Source: Planctomycetota bacterium (lineage in GTDB: Bacteria > Planctomycetota > UBA1135 > GCA-002686595). Taken from it: 64,000 nt of DNA. A model generated the notes under the pieces. It had not been told where the DNA came from and made no database searches. It saw only the letters and a list, made by a program, of their open reading frames with translations. Where the stretch lies: positions 62,001 to 126,000 of the forward strand of contig NYUD01000091.1 in the NCBI GenBank assembly GCA_002683825.1. The letters are read 5' to 3'. Positions 18,169 through 26,932 of this stretch are shown here, piece after piece. The stretch's first letter is position 1, and each line of letters starts with the position of its first letter. The position numbers and the translations under genes were made by a program.

Positions 18169-18676
18169 GTTCGAGCCGCGGGCGGCCTCCGTGGGTCTTC
18201 GGATTGGAAGCGGCGAAGGCGCGCATCCGCTTCACGAATTCCAGAGCGTCCAGCCCCATGTAGATCGGTCCGTCCGAGAGCGCTGTCCGTTCGATCTTCT
18301 CCGTGCCGAGAACCGTCAAACGGGCCAGCCCGCTGGGCTGTCCCATGGCTATCTTCAGGCACGCCGCGGCGCACTGGATCAAACCCTGCAGGTGTTGCGC
18401 CTGGGGTTTGTCGAGTTTGGAAACGTGCCAGAGCCCCTCCCAGGCCTCGTGCGCCTCCCACAGATAGCCCCCGTTGTAGAGGTCGACTCCGAAGAGATAC
18501 CTCTCGTTTTCGGCCCATTGGTGGGGGGGTAGATAAACCGGGGGCGGATCGCAGGGCGGCTCTCTTTGCCCGCCCTCTCGTTCAAACGAATGGCCGTCGG
18601 GATGGCGCGTGGGGTGGGGATCCCGGCCGGGCAGGTAAGCGTAGGGCGGGAGATTCCGCCCCGGCGCATACCTCAA
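18161..18676 (-). CDS. DUF309 domain protein
   Basis: A 171-residue protein with the DUF309 core around residues 58-140: LFNxGxxWEAHExWE seen as LYNGGYLWEAHEAWEGLWH, then AQHLQGLIQCAAACLKIAMG. Its N terminus contains AYLPGRDPHPTRHPDGHSF, a segment I recall from similar proteins. The inferred start is a TTG sharing TTGA (18676-18673) with the stop of the upstream secreted-protein gene, so it depends on coupled translation. The function of the family is not known; it is helical and cytoplasmic, with conserved His/Glu residues. Confidence 0.8.
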   Translation of the reverse strand: MRYAPGRNLPPYAYLPGRDPHPTRHPDGHSFEREGGQREPPCDPPPVYLPPHQWAENERYLFGVDLYNGGYLWEAHEAWEGLWHVSKLDKPQAQHLQGLIQCAAACLKIAMGQPSGLARLTVLGTEKIERTALSDGPIYMGLDALEFVKRMRAFAASNPKTHGGRPRLELS

Positions 18677-19752
18677 TCGCTCATCTCGACCTTCTGCTCG
18701 TAGCTGCCCGACATTTCGATCGAGGCCTCGATGGTCTGGGATCCGTCCGGAGCCTCGACAGCAACGGCCAGATCGAGGCCCAGGATCGCTTCGCCGGAGA
18801 TCTCGAAACTTGCGGCACGGCCGGCTTCCAGATCCCAGAAGAGTGTGCCCTCACCCTCGAAGTCGAGGTTGATGTCCGCGCTTTCGATGTCCACTTCCGG
18901 CGTCTCACCGAACTGCTCGCCCATGGTCGAGATGAAATTCATGAGCATGTCGGCCACGTTGGCTGCGGATGCGATTTCGAGCTCGATGGAGATCTCGGCG
19001 AGCTTCGCGTCGTCCACTTCACGGATCTCCTTGAACGTGCACACGCACTCGCCTTCGAAGAGCTCGGCGACCTGCTCGCTGAACTCTTCCTTCATTCCGT
19101 CGAAGAAGCCCATGTCCATGTCTCCGGCGCCCTCGAGTTCGTCCGGGACCAGCCGAAGGTTGCCTCCGGGCATGGCCAGGGGTGCGAGCTCGCTGAGTTC
19201 GATGGTCCACGAGTCGCCCTTCGAGACTTCATCTTCAGGTAGGAATGCGCGCAGGTCCATGTCCTCCGTCAAGCCGCCCAGCATTTCCTCGTCCTCTTCG
19301 CCGTTGTCCCAGGTGACCTTGTACGACTCGTCGTCCTCGTCCCAATCGAAGAGAACCGTCTTGCCTTCGAGCTCGCTGGAGGCGGAGAGGTCCTGGTCCT
19401 CCGAGCCCATCATCGTCGTCGTACTCACGATGGTCGAGCCCTCCAGAGAGTCGAAGGTCCTCTCCAGCTTGGTCGGGCGCTCGTCGTTGAGGCCGGCGTA
19501 GGTGTCGGAGACGCTGATCTCCAGCTCCGTACGTACGTTGAACTCGAACTCGCCGAGCATTGCGGTCATGTCCTCGCCGTTGGCCTGAAGGCTGAAGGAG
19601 TCGAGCTGCAGGTCAAGCTCGGTGCCAAAGGTCCGGCCGACCTCGGACCCTTCGGAGGGAGCGAAGGACAGGCCATCGGTCGAGAGGGGTGCGGAAACGG
19701 CGAACAGGGCACCCGCTAATAGGGCGACGGCGGGGAAGCGCTGGCTATTCAT
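18673..19752 (-). CDS. Acidic secreted protein, paralogue of 19917-20984
   Basis: This 359-residue protein starts at ATG 19752 with a Sec signal (MNSQRFPAVALLAGALFAVSA). The mature part is strongly acidic, with runs of Asp/Glu around DWDEDDESYKVTWDNGEEDEE. It has no family I can name. It shares organisation and a local pattern with the adjacent paralogue: FLPEDEVSKGDSWTIE...PGGNLRLVPD here and FLPPTPIEKGDRWKVD...PGGDLQFRPD there, and both contain SDTYxG/TDTYRA early on. I infer an exported beta-rich protein duplicated in tandem. The downstream DUF309 gene is coupled through TTGA. Confidence 0.75.
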   Translation of the reverse strand: MNSQRFPAVALLAGALFAVSAPLSTDGLSFAPSEGSEVGRTFGTELDLQLDSFSLQANGEDMTAMLGEFEFNVRTELEISVSDTYAGLNDERPTKLERTFDSLEGSTIVSTTTMMGSEDQDLSASSELEGKTVLFDWDEDDESYKVTWDNGEEDEEMLGGLTEDMDLRAFLPEDEVSKGDSWTIELSELAPLAMPGGNLRLVPDELEGAGDMDMGFFDGMKEEFSEQVAELFEGECVCTFKEIREVDDAKLAEISIELEIASAANVADMLMNFISTMGEQFGETPEVDIESADINLDFEGEGTLFWDLEAGRAASFEISGEAILGLDLAVAVEAPDGSQTIEASIEMSGSYEQKVEMSD

Positions 19753-19916
19753 TCGGCAGTGTTTGGCGAGGGGTAGAAGCGAAACGCGCATGGCACAGAC
19801 CACATCGTACGCGTCCACGGGGGAGAATCTCCATCGGGGATCCGAATTGGGATCCCCGTGGGCGGGGTCGTCTACGTTCCGGGGGGCCGATTATTTCGGG
19901 CTCCCCACCGGCGGGC

Positions 19917-20984
19917 TCAGTCCCGGCCACAGACGACGGAAAGCGTCTGGGGGCCCGACAGGCTCAGGTCCTGCTTCAGCTCCTGTTCGAGGCCCCCGGT
20001 CGTGATGAGCCCCGTCTGGGCGATGGACACGGTGCCCTCGCCCTTGATCTCGAGCCGTTCGAGCACCCTGAGATCGAGGTTCCATTCCAGGAGACCGCTG
20101 CCTTCGAAGCGATAGCGAGCAGTGAGGGTCGCGGGCTCGAATCCGACGGAATCCGGGAACACCGGCCTAAAAACATCGCCCCGCCCGGAAAGGTCACGAC
20201 CGGATTCGATTCGGAGCTCGAGCTGGAAGCGAGCGACCCGCTCTCCCGACCGTTCCACCACACTCTCGAAGAGGGCGTCCACCGTTCCCTCGAAGGCCTC
20301 CAGGATGTTCTCGAGGGAGGCGGCGTCGAGTGAAACCGCTCCGCCGGAGGTCGTCACGGAGTCGGGATCGGGCCGGAATTGCAGGTCGCCGCCGGGCACA
20401 AAGACCGAGGTCAGGCCGGCCGGGTCCACCTTCCACCGATCGCCCTTTTCGATCGGGGTCGGCGGCAGAAACGCGGTGAAGTCGAGATCCGCCTGCAGGC
20501 CGTGGGCCCATTCTTCCCTCTCCAGAGAACCGGAGGCCTGCGTCCCCTCTTCGAGATGGACGTCGAGCGACCCGTTCGCGAGACGATCGAAAACGACCGT
20601 GCGGCCCTGCAGCGGACTGGATCCCCGGATCTCCGTTTCCAGCGGCACGGAAAGCGAGCGCGCGGAAAGCGACTGTTGGGTGGTCAAACGCAGTTCGTCG
20701 AAACGACGCGCCACGGTGCTCACCCGATCCTTGGAGACCGCTCGATAGGTGTCGGTGACCGCGAGCTCGAGCTTGTTGTCCAGAAGGAAATCCAGCTGAG
20801 CAAATCGGGCTCCCAGGTCCACTCCGTCGATCGAGACCTCGAGCTCGTCCAGGAAGAATCGCTCGTGCCGCTCGATCAACTTCGTCCGCTTCGTGCCCGG
20901 CTGCGGCCCGAGGGCCGGGGTGATCTGGCCTGCCGGCGCCGCCAAGAGGGCGATCGAAACGATTGCGAAAAGGGGTTGCAGCAT
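19917..20984 (-). CDS. Secreted protein, paralogue of 18673-19752
   Basis: The 355-residue protein starts at ATG 20984 with a signal peptide (MLQPLFAIVSIALLAAPAGQ). It shows the same layout as the following gene: an ELEVSIDGVDL-type N-terminal segment, VTDTYRAVSKD, GRTVVFDRLANGS, FLPPTPIEKGDRW and a C-terminal GSGLLEWNLDLRVLERLEIKGEGTVSIAQ. It is less acidic than its partner. No enzymatic motif is visible. The gap to the next paralogue (164 bases) is larger than within coupled genes. It starts divergently from the SelW-like gene. Confidence 0.72.
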   Translation of the reverse strand: MLQPLFAIVSIALLAAPAGQITPALGPQPGTKRTKLIERHERFFLDELEVSIDGVDLGARFAQLDFLLDNKLELAVTDTYRAVSKDRVSTVARRFDELRLTTQQSLSARSLSVPLETEIRGSSPLQGRTVVFDRLANGSLDVHLEEGTQASGSLEREEWAHGLQADLDFTAFLPPTPIEKGDRWKVDPAGLTSVFVPGGDLQFRPDPDSVTTSGGAVSLDAASLENILEAFEGTVDALFESVVERSGERVARFQLELRIESGRDLSGRGDVFRPVFPDSVGFEPATLTARYRFEGSGLLEWNLDLRVLERLEIKGEGTVSIAQTGLITTGGLEQELKQDLSLSGPQTLSVVCGRD

Positions 20985-21038
20985 GGGTTGATTGCGAGCG
21001 CCGGAGCTTCTCCTTTGGAGCGCAGCAGTATATGGTCC

Positions 21039-21063
21039 GAATCCGGGGTTTCTCGCCGGATTC
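21039..21063 (+). other. Hairpin in the divergent region upstream of the selenoprotein gene
   Basis: GAATCCGG (21039-21046) is the exact complement of CCGGATTC (21056-21063), with a 9-base loop. It lies between the start of the secreted-protein gene (20984, minus) and the SelW-like start (21104, plus). It could be a leader hairpin or operator; the sequence alone does not decide. Confidence 0.35.
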
Positions 21064-21103
21064 CGGCCGGGCGGCTCCCACGCCCCCCCCCGCATCGACA
21101 GCC

Positions 21104-21328
21104 ATGAAGCTCGAGATCGAATACTGTTTTCAGTGAAACTACGAGCCCCAGGCGGCCGGTCTGGTCGCCGAGCTCCGGAAGGCTTTCCCCGACCGCGGGC
21201 TCGAGGTCGAGCTGACGAAGTCCTCCGGAGGTGCCTTCGAAGTGTTCGTCGAGGGACGCAAGATCTTCAGCAAGCTGGAACTCAAGCGCTTCCCCGCGTA
21301 TCAGGAGATTCCGTTGATGATGATCTAG
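21104..21328 (+). CDS. SelW/Rdx-family selenoprotein with in-frame TGA (Sec11)
   Basis: Reading through the TGA at 21134-21136 as selenocysteine gives a 74-residue protein: MKLEIEYCFQU, then NYEPQAAGLVAELRKAFP and so on, ending PLMMI with TAG at 21326. This is the SelW/SelT/SelH (Rdx) thioredoxin-like fold: YCxxU redox motif at residues 7-11, a helix rich in Ala/Leu, the GGAFEVFVEGRKIFSK segment and a closing RFP. In Cys homologues residue 11 is Cys. A predicted SECIS hairpin begins 14 nt after the TGA. The family has a redox role of uncertain substrate. Treating TGA as stop leaves only ten residues, so ordinary gene calling misses the gene. It stands alone between minus-strand genes. Confidence 0.9.
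21151..21169 (+). promoter_or_regulatory. Predicted bacterial SECIS element of the SelW-like gene
   Basis: GGCGGCC (21151-21157) pairs with GGTCGCC (21163-21169) in seven base pairs including one G-U, closing a 5-base loop GGTCT. It starts 14 nt after the TGA (loop at 21 nt), within the range known for bacterial SECIS elements. The loop matches the GGUCU of the E. coli fdhF SECIS, whose G and U contact SelB. It lies inside the coding sequence, as in other bacterial selenoprotein genes. Confidence 0.82.
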
Positions 21329-21391
21329 GCCGGGGCGGCTCGGTCGTGCGGAGCACGCAGCCCCCTGCCCTGGATGCGCTTCCCCTCGCCC

Positions 21392-22063
21392 CTACAACAG
21401 TCCTTCCGCCAGTTCGTCGAGGCGTGACTTCAGTTCCGCGAACGAATTTTCGAGCGTGTTGACGCGGTCTTCGAGGGAAGACGATCTCACCTCACCCCCG
21501 AGTGCAGCCGCTGTACCCGGAGATTGCGTCGGCGCAGGCGCCGGCCGGTCCGTGACCTGCGTTCCTTGCGACTCTGACGACGGGCTGAGAAGTTGCATGT
21601 AGCGCATCACCCGCGAGCCCGACAGTTCGCGAACAAAACCCTTTTGCACCAGCCGGTCGATGTCGCTCCGCAGCGCATCGAGCGAATCGAACGGATGCAT
21701 GCGGCTAGCGCGCGTGCGTAACTCGGCCAGGGATTGGGGACCGCGTAGCAGGAGCTCGGTCACGACGGCCAGGCCTGCCGGTTGGAGGTTCCAGATCTCG
21801 CGCGTCGAGTGATGAAAGCGTTCGACTCGACCGCTACTGGGATAGCTGGCGCCGACGATGCCTTTGGTACGTAGGCCCTCCACGACGAGAAGCACTTCGG
21901 CCTCAGAGAGCGACAGCACCGGATTGCGATTGGATTTCTGGTTGCACCCTGCGGTCAGCGCGTTGAGCGACAGCGGATAGTTGTCGGGTGTCGTCAGCTC
22001 CTTTTCCACGAGGACCCCGACGACGCGAGCCTCGAGCGAGTCGATTTCCCGATGGGCGGGCAT
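21392..22063 (-). CDS. YceH-like protein (DUF480/UPF0502)
   Basis: Starting at ATG 22063 (MPAHREIDSLEARVVGVLVEKELTTPDNYPLSLNAL) this 223-residue protein matches the DUF480 family over residues 5-170: two winged-helix-like units with CNQKSNRNPVLSLSEAEV and LLLRGPQSLAELRTRASRMHPFDSL. A variable Ser/Pro/Thr-rich linker follows, then a C-terminal coiled segment (EDRVNTLENSFAELKSRLDELAEGLL). The family function is not established; winged helices suggest nucleic acid binding. It is convergent with the SelW-like gene and divergent from the EAL-HDOD gene. Confidence 0.88.
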   Translation of the reverse strand: MPAHREIDSLEARVVGVLVEKELTTPDNYPLSLNALTAGCNQKSNRNPVLSLSEAEVLLVVEGLRTKGIVGASYPSSGRVERFHHSTREIWNLQPAGLAVVTELLLRGPQSLAELRTRASRMHPFDSLDALRSDIDRLVQKGFVRELSGSRVMRYMQLLSPSSESQGTQVTDRPAPAPTQSPGTAAALGGEVRSSSLEDRVNTLENSFAELKSRLDELAEGLL

Positions 22064-22195
22064 GCCATTTCTCCAGGGGCACAGAGTAGGGAATTCGGGG
22101 ACGCCGGCAATTGTTTCCGACATCGTCCTTCGAGGCCAGTCCCTTCAAGGTTTGGGCGGGATCCAGCCGACCCAAGAAAGGACACCTTTTTCCGG

Positions 22196-23443
22196 ATGGA
22201 CCCCCAGGCCTCCAACCTTCTTCAAGTATCCCGAGACGTCTTCGTGGGTCGGCAGCCGATCTACGGCCGGCGCCTGGAACTCTACGCATACGAACTGTTG
22301 TATCGCGGAGCGGACGTCGACTACGCCGATTTCACCGACGGGGACCGGGCGACCTCCCAGGTCATCTTGAACACCTTCACCGAGTTCGGACTCGAGCGCG
22401 TGGTCGGTGGGCACCTTGCCTTCATCAACCTGACTCGGGGCTTCATCGTGGGGGAGTATCCGCTCCCGATTCCACGGAGCCAGGTCGTCCTCGAGGTGCT
22501 TGAGGACATCGAGCCGGATGCCGAGGTGGTCGCCGGTCTGCGGGACCTGCGCCGCCGTGGCTTCAAGATCGCCCTGGACGACTTCGTCTACCGGCCTGAA
22601 CTCGAGCCGATGATCGAGATGGCGCACATCATCAAGGTGGATGTGCTCGGCCTATCGAATGACGAGATCCAGGGGCGCTTCGAGGACTTCGCTCCGTTCA
22701 AGGTCAAGCTGCTGGCCGAGAAGATCGAAACCCGCGAGCAGTATGAGTTCTGCCACGACCAGGGTTTCGACTACTTCCAGGGTTATTTCCTCGCCAAACC
22801 GAACGTCGTCTCCGGGGCGAGTTTGCCGACCAGCGAATTGAGCATGCTGCGCCTGATGGCGGAATTTCAGGATCCTTCCTGCGACTTCGACAGCATTCAC
22901 GACATGGTGCGTCAGGACGTGACACTGAGCTACAAACTCCTGCGTCATATCGATTCCTTGGCCATCGGGATGCCCCGTAAGATCGATTCGATTCACGAAA
23001 CGCTCGACTATCTCGGGCTTTCGACCGTGCGCAGCCTGTCGTGTCTCTTCCTGCTCTCGAGCGGGATCCATCAACCCCACGAACTGCTCGTGACCTCGAT
23101 GATGCGCGCGAAGATGTGCGAACAGCTCGCGACCGCTGCCCACAGGAAGGATCCCGATTCTTTCTTTACCGTGGGGCTCTTCTCCACGCTGGACGCGTTG
23201 ATCGGGTCGTCCATGAGCTCGATCCTGGATCGCCTGCCCCTGACCGAAGAGTTGAGGGTGGCGCTCTTGAGCTTCGAGGGAGACCTGGGGGAGGCCTTGC
23301 AGGCCACGTTGGCCTACGAGCGGGGGGAGTGGTCGGACGTTCGGTGTTTCGGGTTGGAGCTGCAGGAGATCAAGAGGGCCTTTTACTCGGCTGTGGACTG
23401 GGTCGACTACGCGGATGACGAGCTGCGTTCCCTGGCGAGGTGA
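22196..23443 (+). CDS. EAL-HDOD signalling protein (YuxH type)
   Basis: The 415-residue protein (ATG 22196) joins an EAL domain (about 10-205) and an HDOD domain (about 210-400). The EAL part opens with VGRQPIYGRRLELYAYELLYRG and keeps the Asn of FINLT, Glu of LEVLED, DDF, KVD and AEKIET; the Gly of DDFG is replaced by Val. This is the YuxH arrangement, in which phosphodiesterase activity is often lost. HDOD domains take part in stress and chemosensory signalling without the metal-binding HD pair. A cyclic di-GMP-binding or protein-scaffold role is inferred. It precedes pyruvate kinase by 31 bases. Confidence 0.9.
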   Translation: MDPQASNLLQVSRDVFVGRQPIYGRRLELYAYELLYRGADVDYADFTDGDRATSQVILNTFTEFGLERVVGGHLAFINLTRGFIVGEYPLPIPRSQVVLEVLEDIEPDAEVVAGLRDLRRRGFKIALDDFVYRPELEPMIEMAHIIKVDVLGLSNDEIQGRFEDFAPFKVKLLAEKIETREQYEFCHDQGFDYFQGYFLAKPNVVSGASLPTSELSMLRLMAEFQDPSCDFDSIHDMVRQDVTLSYKLLRHIDSLAIGMPRKIDSIHETLDYLGLSTVRSLSCLFLLSSGIHQPHELLVTSMMRAKMCEQLATAAHRKDPDSFFTVGLFSTLDALIGSSMSSILDRLPLTEELRVALLSFEGDLGEALQATLAYERGEWSDVRCFGLELQEIKRAFYSAVDWVDYADDELRSLAR

Positions 23444-23474
23444 ATCGACCGGGCCAGGGGGTTAGTCTCTGTCC

Positions 23475-24959
23475 ATGCATGGGGACAAGCTCCGTACCTC
23501 CTGGGGACGATTCACCCGCAGGCAACCGCCTCCCCATCGCGAGGCCTACACCAAGATCGTCGCCACGATCGGTCCCGCCTCCGAAGGGCTGGTGGGCGAC
23601 CTGATGGACGTGGGAATGGACGTGGCGCGGATCAATTTCAGCCACGGCAGCCACGAGGATCATCGTCGGCGCATCGGGATCATCCGACGCGAAGCGGAGA
23701 AACGCGGGCTCGAAATCGGGATTCTGGCCGATATCGCCGGTCCCAAGCCGCGCCTCGGCGAAGTGGCGCAGGGTTCGTATCGGTTGAGGGAGGGCGAGGT
23801 GGTACAGCTCTTCGAGGGCGAGCGTTCCGACCTACCCGGCCGCGTGCCGGTGGCGACCTCCGGGCTGATCGAGCGACTCGAAAAAGGGCACCGGATCCTC
23901 CTGGCCGACGGTGCGGTGGAACTCGTTGCGGACAGGGCGGCGGAGGGCACGTGCGTGGAGGCCACGGTCAAGAGCTCCGGTCGCATCGCGAACCGAAAGG
24001 GCATCGCGCTGCCCAACTCCACCCTCGATCTCGAAGTTCCCACCGAGAAGGATCGGGCCGACCTCGAGCTGGTACGGGAACTCAGCATCGACTTCTGCGG
24101 CATCAGCTTCGTTTCCGGCCCCGAACAGGTCGAGGAGGTTCGCTCCCTCGTTCCCGAGGCCTGGATGGTTGCCAAGATCGAACGCGCCTGTGCCGTCGAA
24201 AACGTGGAACGGATCATCGAAGCCGCCGACGGCATCATGGTGGCTCGGGGCGATCTGGGCGTCGAGCTGGATTTCGAGCGCTTGCCGGCGATCCAGAAAG
24301 CGCTCCTGCATGCGGCCCTTTCCCGGGGCAAATTCACGATCACGGCGACCGAAATGCTCGAGTCGATGGTCGTCGCCTCCCGTCCGACCCGCGCCGAGGT
24401 CAGCGACGTCGCCCACGCCATTCTGGAGGGGACGGACGCGGTGATGCTCTCGGCGGAAACGGCCGTCGGCGCCGATCCCGTGGCTGCCGTTCGGGTGATG
24501 AACACGGTCGCCAACTCGGTCGAGTCCAGCCAGAGGGAAAACGAACTGCCGCGGCTGGGCTCTCACGGCCGGGAGCCGAGCTTTGCCAACGCGATCGCCA
24601 GGGCGGCCGCCGGTGCGGCGGAGATCCTGGGAGTCAAGTGCATCGTTTGCTTCACGGAGTCCGGAGCGACCCCCCGGATCCTCTCCCAGCATCGACCCCA
24701 GGCCGAGGTCCTGGCGCTCTCACCCCACTCCCCGACCTTGCGGCGCACCAGCGTCCTGGCCCACGTGCGCCCCATCGCTTTTCCCCGGTCGACCTCCCTC
24801 GAGGAAATGCTCGAAAGGGCCTGCGGGGTGCTCCTTGAGATGGGCAAGGTGGCGGTTGGGGACATCGTGGTCTTCGTGGCCGGCGTCCCTCCGGGGGTCG
24901 TTCGCTCCACCAACGTCTTGAAACTGCACCGCATCGGTGATCCCATCAAGCTTGCCTAG
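23475..24959 (+). CDS. pyk: Pyruvate kinase
   Basis: This 494-residue protein converts phosphoenolpyruvate and ADP to pyruvate and ATP, the last step of glycolysis. Family motifs are in order: TKIVATIGPAS, ARINFSHGSHEDH, GPKPRLGEV (usually GPKIR), the catalytic lysine region MVAKIERACAVENVERI, MVARGDLGVEL, and ITATEMLESMV...PTRAEVSDVAHAILEGTDAVMLSAETAVGADPVAAV, where the signature is slightly altered (TATEML for TQML). A C-terminal allosteric-type domain with AAAGAAEILGVKCIVCFTESGATPRILSQHRP follows. The first 22 residues are a non-conserved extension. It is followed 23 bases later by a MinD-like gene. Confidence 0.96.
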   Translation: MHGDKLRTSWGRFTRRQPPPHREAYTKIVATIGPASEGLVGDLMDVGMDVARINFSHGSHEDHRRRIGIIRREAEKRGLEIGILADIAGPKPRLGEVAQGSYRLREGEVVQLFEGERSDLPGRVPVATSGLIERLEKGHRILLADGAVELVADRAAEGTCVEATVKSSGRIANRKGIALPNSTLDLEVPTEKDRADLELVRELSIDFCGISFVSGPEQVEEVRSLVPEAWMVAKIERACAVENVERIIEAADGIMVARGDLGVELDFERLPAIQKALLHAALSRGKFTITATEMLESMVVASRPTRAEVSDVAHAILEGTDAVMLSAETAVGADPVAAVRVMNTVANSVESSQRENELPRLGSHGREPSFANAIARAAAGAAEILGVKCIVCFTESGATPRILSQHRPQAEVLALSPHSPTLRRTSVLAHVRPIAFPRSTSLEEMLERACGVLLEMGKVAVGDIVVFVAGVPPGVVRSTNVLKLHRIGDPIKLA

Positions 24960-24982
24960 CAGCTGCTGGGCACGACAAGTGG

Positions 24983-25915
24983 ATGAGTAGCTCGGCCCAC
25001 ACCGGGGACGCGTTCCTTTCGCGTCCCGAAGAAGATCGTTCCAATGGGAACGACGGAGGGTGGAGTCTGGGCGCCTATCGTCGGCTCCTGGGGCTACGCC
25101 GGCGTACGGAGGAGGGGCTCCAAGTACGTTCTCGGGTTCTTTGCGTCGCGAGCGGGAAGGGGGGGACGGGCAAGAGCGTCATCGCGACCAACCTCGCCGC
25201 CCTGCGCTCCCAGCGGGGCGAAAAGGTCCTTCTGGTCGATTTCGACGCCGGCCTGGCGAACGCCCATCTGCTCCTCGGGTTGGCGCCCACATACGACCTT
25301 TCCCACGTGATGCAGGGGCAGGTCGCCGCGGAGGACGCCCTGGTCGAGGGGCCCGAGGGGCTGATGCTTCTGTCGGGGGGCGTGGGGCGCCACGTCCTGG
25401 CCAATCCGACGCGCCGCGAGCTGGACCGGCTCTTCAAGGCTCTGCGTCCCCTGGAAAGCAGATTCGATCTCATCATCGTCGATCATGGGGCGGGGTTGGG
25501 GTACGCGACCGTGACCCACCTTGCCGCCACGAGCACGCTCTTGCTGGTCACCAACCACGAGGTGACCGCGCTCTCCGACAGCTACGCGCTCTACAAGCGA
25601 GCTCATCTCGTCAATCCCCACATCGAGGTCGGGCTCGTCATCAATCGCGTGTCCGATGAGCAGCGTGCACAATCGGCCTGGCAGCGTTTTCAGAGCGCAT
25701 CCGAGCGCTTTCTGGGCCATCAGCCGGAATACATCGGCTGGGTTCTCGCCGACCCCGCCGTGCACCGCAGCGTCGAGGCCCGCGTCCCGGTGACTCTGCT
25801 CGAGCCGCGGAGTCAGGCCTCCCGCGACATCGCAGCTGTTTCGCGCTGGGCTCCGATCGACCGAGCCCAGGGGGAAAAGCCCTTTTTCGAGTGTGCCCGC
25901 GGTGCCCTGCGCTGA
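24983..25915 (+). CDS. MinD/FlhG-like P-loop ATPase
   Basis: The 310-residue protein carries the deviant Walker A motif KGGTGKS (about residues 58-64) followed by VIATNLAALRSQRGEKVLLVDFDAGLANAHLLLGL and LIIVDHGAGLG. This is the SIMIBI MinD/ParA/FlhG family, dimerising ATPases that position proteins or organelles on membranes or nucleoids. A 45-residue N-terminal extension is polar. I see no C-terminal amphipathic membrane helix typical of MinD. It is followed 66 bases later by a second, different ATPase of the same superfamily, suggesting a functional pair. Confidence 0.88.
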   Translation: MSSSAHTGDAFLSRPEEDRSNGNDGGWSLGAYRRLLGLRRRTEEGLQVRSRVLCVASGKGGTGKSVIATNLAALRSQRGEKVLLVDFDAGLANAHLLLGLAPTYDLSHVMQGQVAAEDALVEGPEGLMLLSGGVGRHVLANPTRRELDRLFKALRPLESRFDLIIVDHGAGLGYATVTHLAATSTLLLVTNHEVTALSDSYALYKRAHLVNPHIEVGLVINRVSDEQRAQSAWQRFQSASERFLGHQPEYIGWVLADPAVHRSVEARVPVTLLEPRSQASRDIAAVSRWAPIDRAQGEKPFFECARGALR

Positions 25916-25981
25916 AACACGAGACTCTCCTTCGATGCTCCTTGCATCGGCGCTTTCCATCTCCAAAGTAGGACGCTACTC

Positions 25982-26923
25982 ATGCAGACGTGGGCGCTAG
26001 CTAACCAAAAAGGCGGAACTGGAAAGACCACGACCGCGATCAACCTTTCCGCGTCCCTCGCGGCGGCCGGCCAACGGGTTCTTCTCCTGGACATGGACCC
26101 CCAGGCCCACGCGACGCTCGGTCTGGGGTGCCACGTGGAGGAGGAGCACTCGATCGCACGCACTTTCCTCGATGACGTCCCGCTCGCCCAGCTCGTGCGG
26201 GCGGCCCCGGGGGGGTTTCACCTGGTTCCCTCGACCCTGGGACTGGCCGACTTCGAACAGGTGGCCGAGCGGACGATCGGCCCGGAGCGGTTGCTCGAGC
26301 GCGAGCTCGAGGGATTCTGCGACCGCTACGATTGGGTGCTCTTCGATTGTCCCCCTCGGGCGGACGGAGTCCTGACGCTCAACGCGATCCGTGCGGCGAC
26401 GACGACCTTGATGGTGGTCGAAACCGGTTCCTTCGCTCTTCAGGGTGCACTGCGCGCACGCGGGCTCTTCGAGGAGAAGATCAGGGATCTGGGGCGTTGC
26501 CCGTCGATACGCTTTCTTGCGACCCTGTTCGAGCGCTCGGATCCCTTTTCACGCGAGCTCCTGGTTGCCATGCAGGCTCGCTTTGGCCAGGCGATGACGG
26601 ATACGGTCATCCGAACCGACTCCTGCCTGCGCCGGGCCTGTGCTTATGGCGCACCCGTACGCATCTCGGATCCCGCATCGAAGGGAGCCCTGGACTACGA
26701 CGCGCTCGCACGCGAACTGTTCCAGCTGCAGCCACTGCCCTCGGCTGACGTCGAGGAGCCCGCATACGGGAGCGGAGTCGTGCGCCCCTTCGCCCCCCCC
26801 CGCGCAGACTCCGCTTCGCTCGATTTTTCGGAGACCGACCCGAAACCCGAGCGCGTCGAAGTCATCACCCGGGCGGAGGACCCCTTTTCCTCCCTGGAAG
26901 CGCAATCCCCGTTCTCCGTATAG
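25982..26923 (+). CDS. ParA/Soj-like ATPase
   Basis: A 313-residue protein beginning MQTWALANQKGGTGKTTTAINLSASLAAAGQRVLLLDMDPQAHATLGLG, the canonical Soj/ParA start with deviant Walker A at residues 10-16 and the DMDPQ motif. It then has VLFDCPPRADGVLTLNAIRAATTTLMVVETGSFALQG. Soj proteins bind DNA non-specifically and segregate chromosomes or cargo. No ParB gene follows; instead a Pro/Ser-rich tail of about 60 residues ends the protein and an acidic protein of unknown type comes next. A TAGGA sequence precedes the ATG. Cargo positioning with the neighbours is inferred. Confidence 0.9.
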   Translation: MQTWALANQKGGTGKTTTAINLSASLAAAGQRVLLLDMDPQAHATLGLGCHVEEEHSIARTFLDDVPLAQLVRAAPGGFHLVPSTLGLADFEQVAERTIGPERLLERELEGFCDRYDWVLFDCPPRADGVLTLNAIRAATTTLMVVETGSFALQGALRARGLFEEKIRDLGRCPSIRFLATLFERSDPFSRELLVAMQARFGQAMTDTVIRTDSCLRRACAYGAPVRISDPASKGALDYDALARELFQLQPLPSADVEEPAYGSGVVRPFAPPRADSASLDFSETDPKPERVEVITRAEDPFSSLEAQSPFSV

Positions 26924-26932
26924 CTCACGACC

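Noticed and set aside
21083-21092. Poly-C run upstream of the SelW-like gene as a phase-variable switch
   Set aside because: Short C runs occur several times in the window and there is no evidence of length variation or promoter position.
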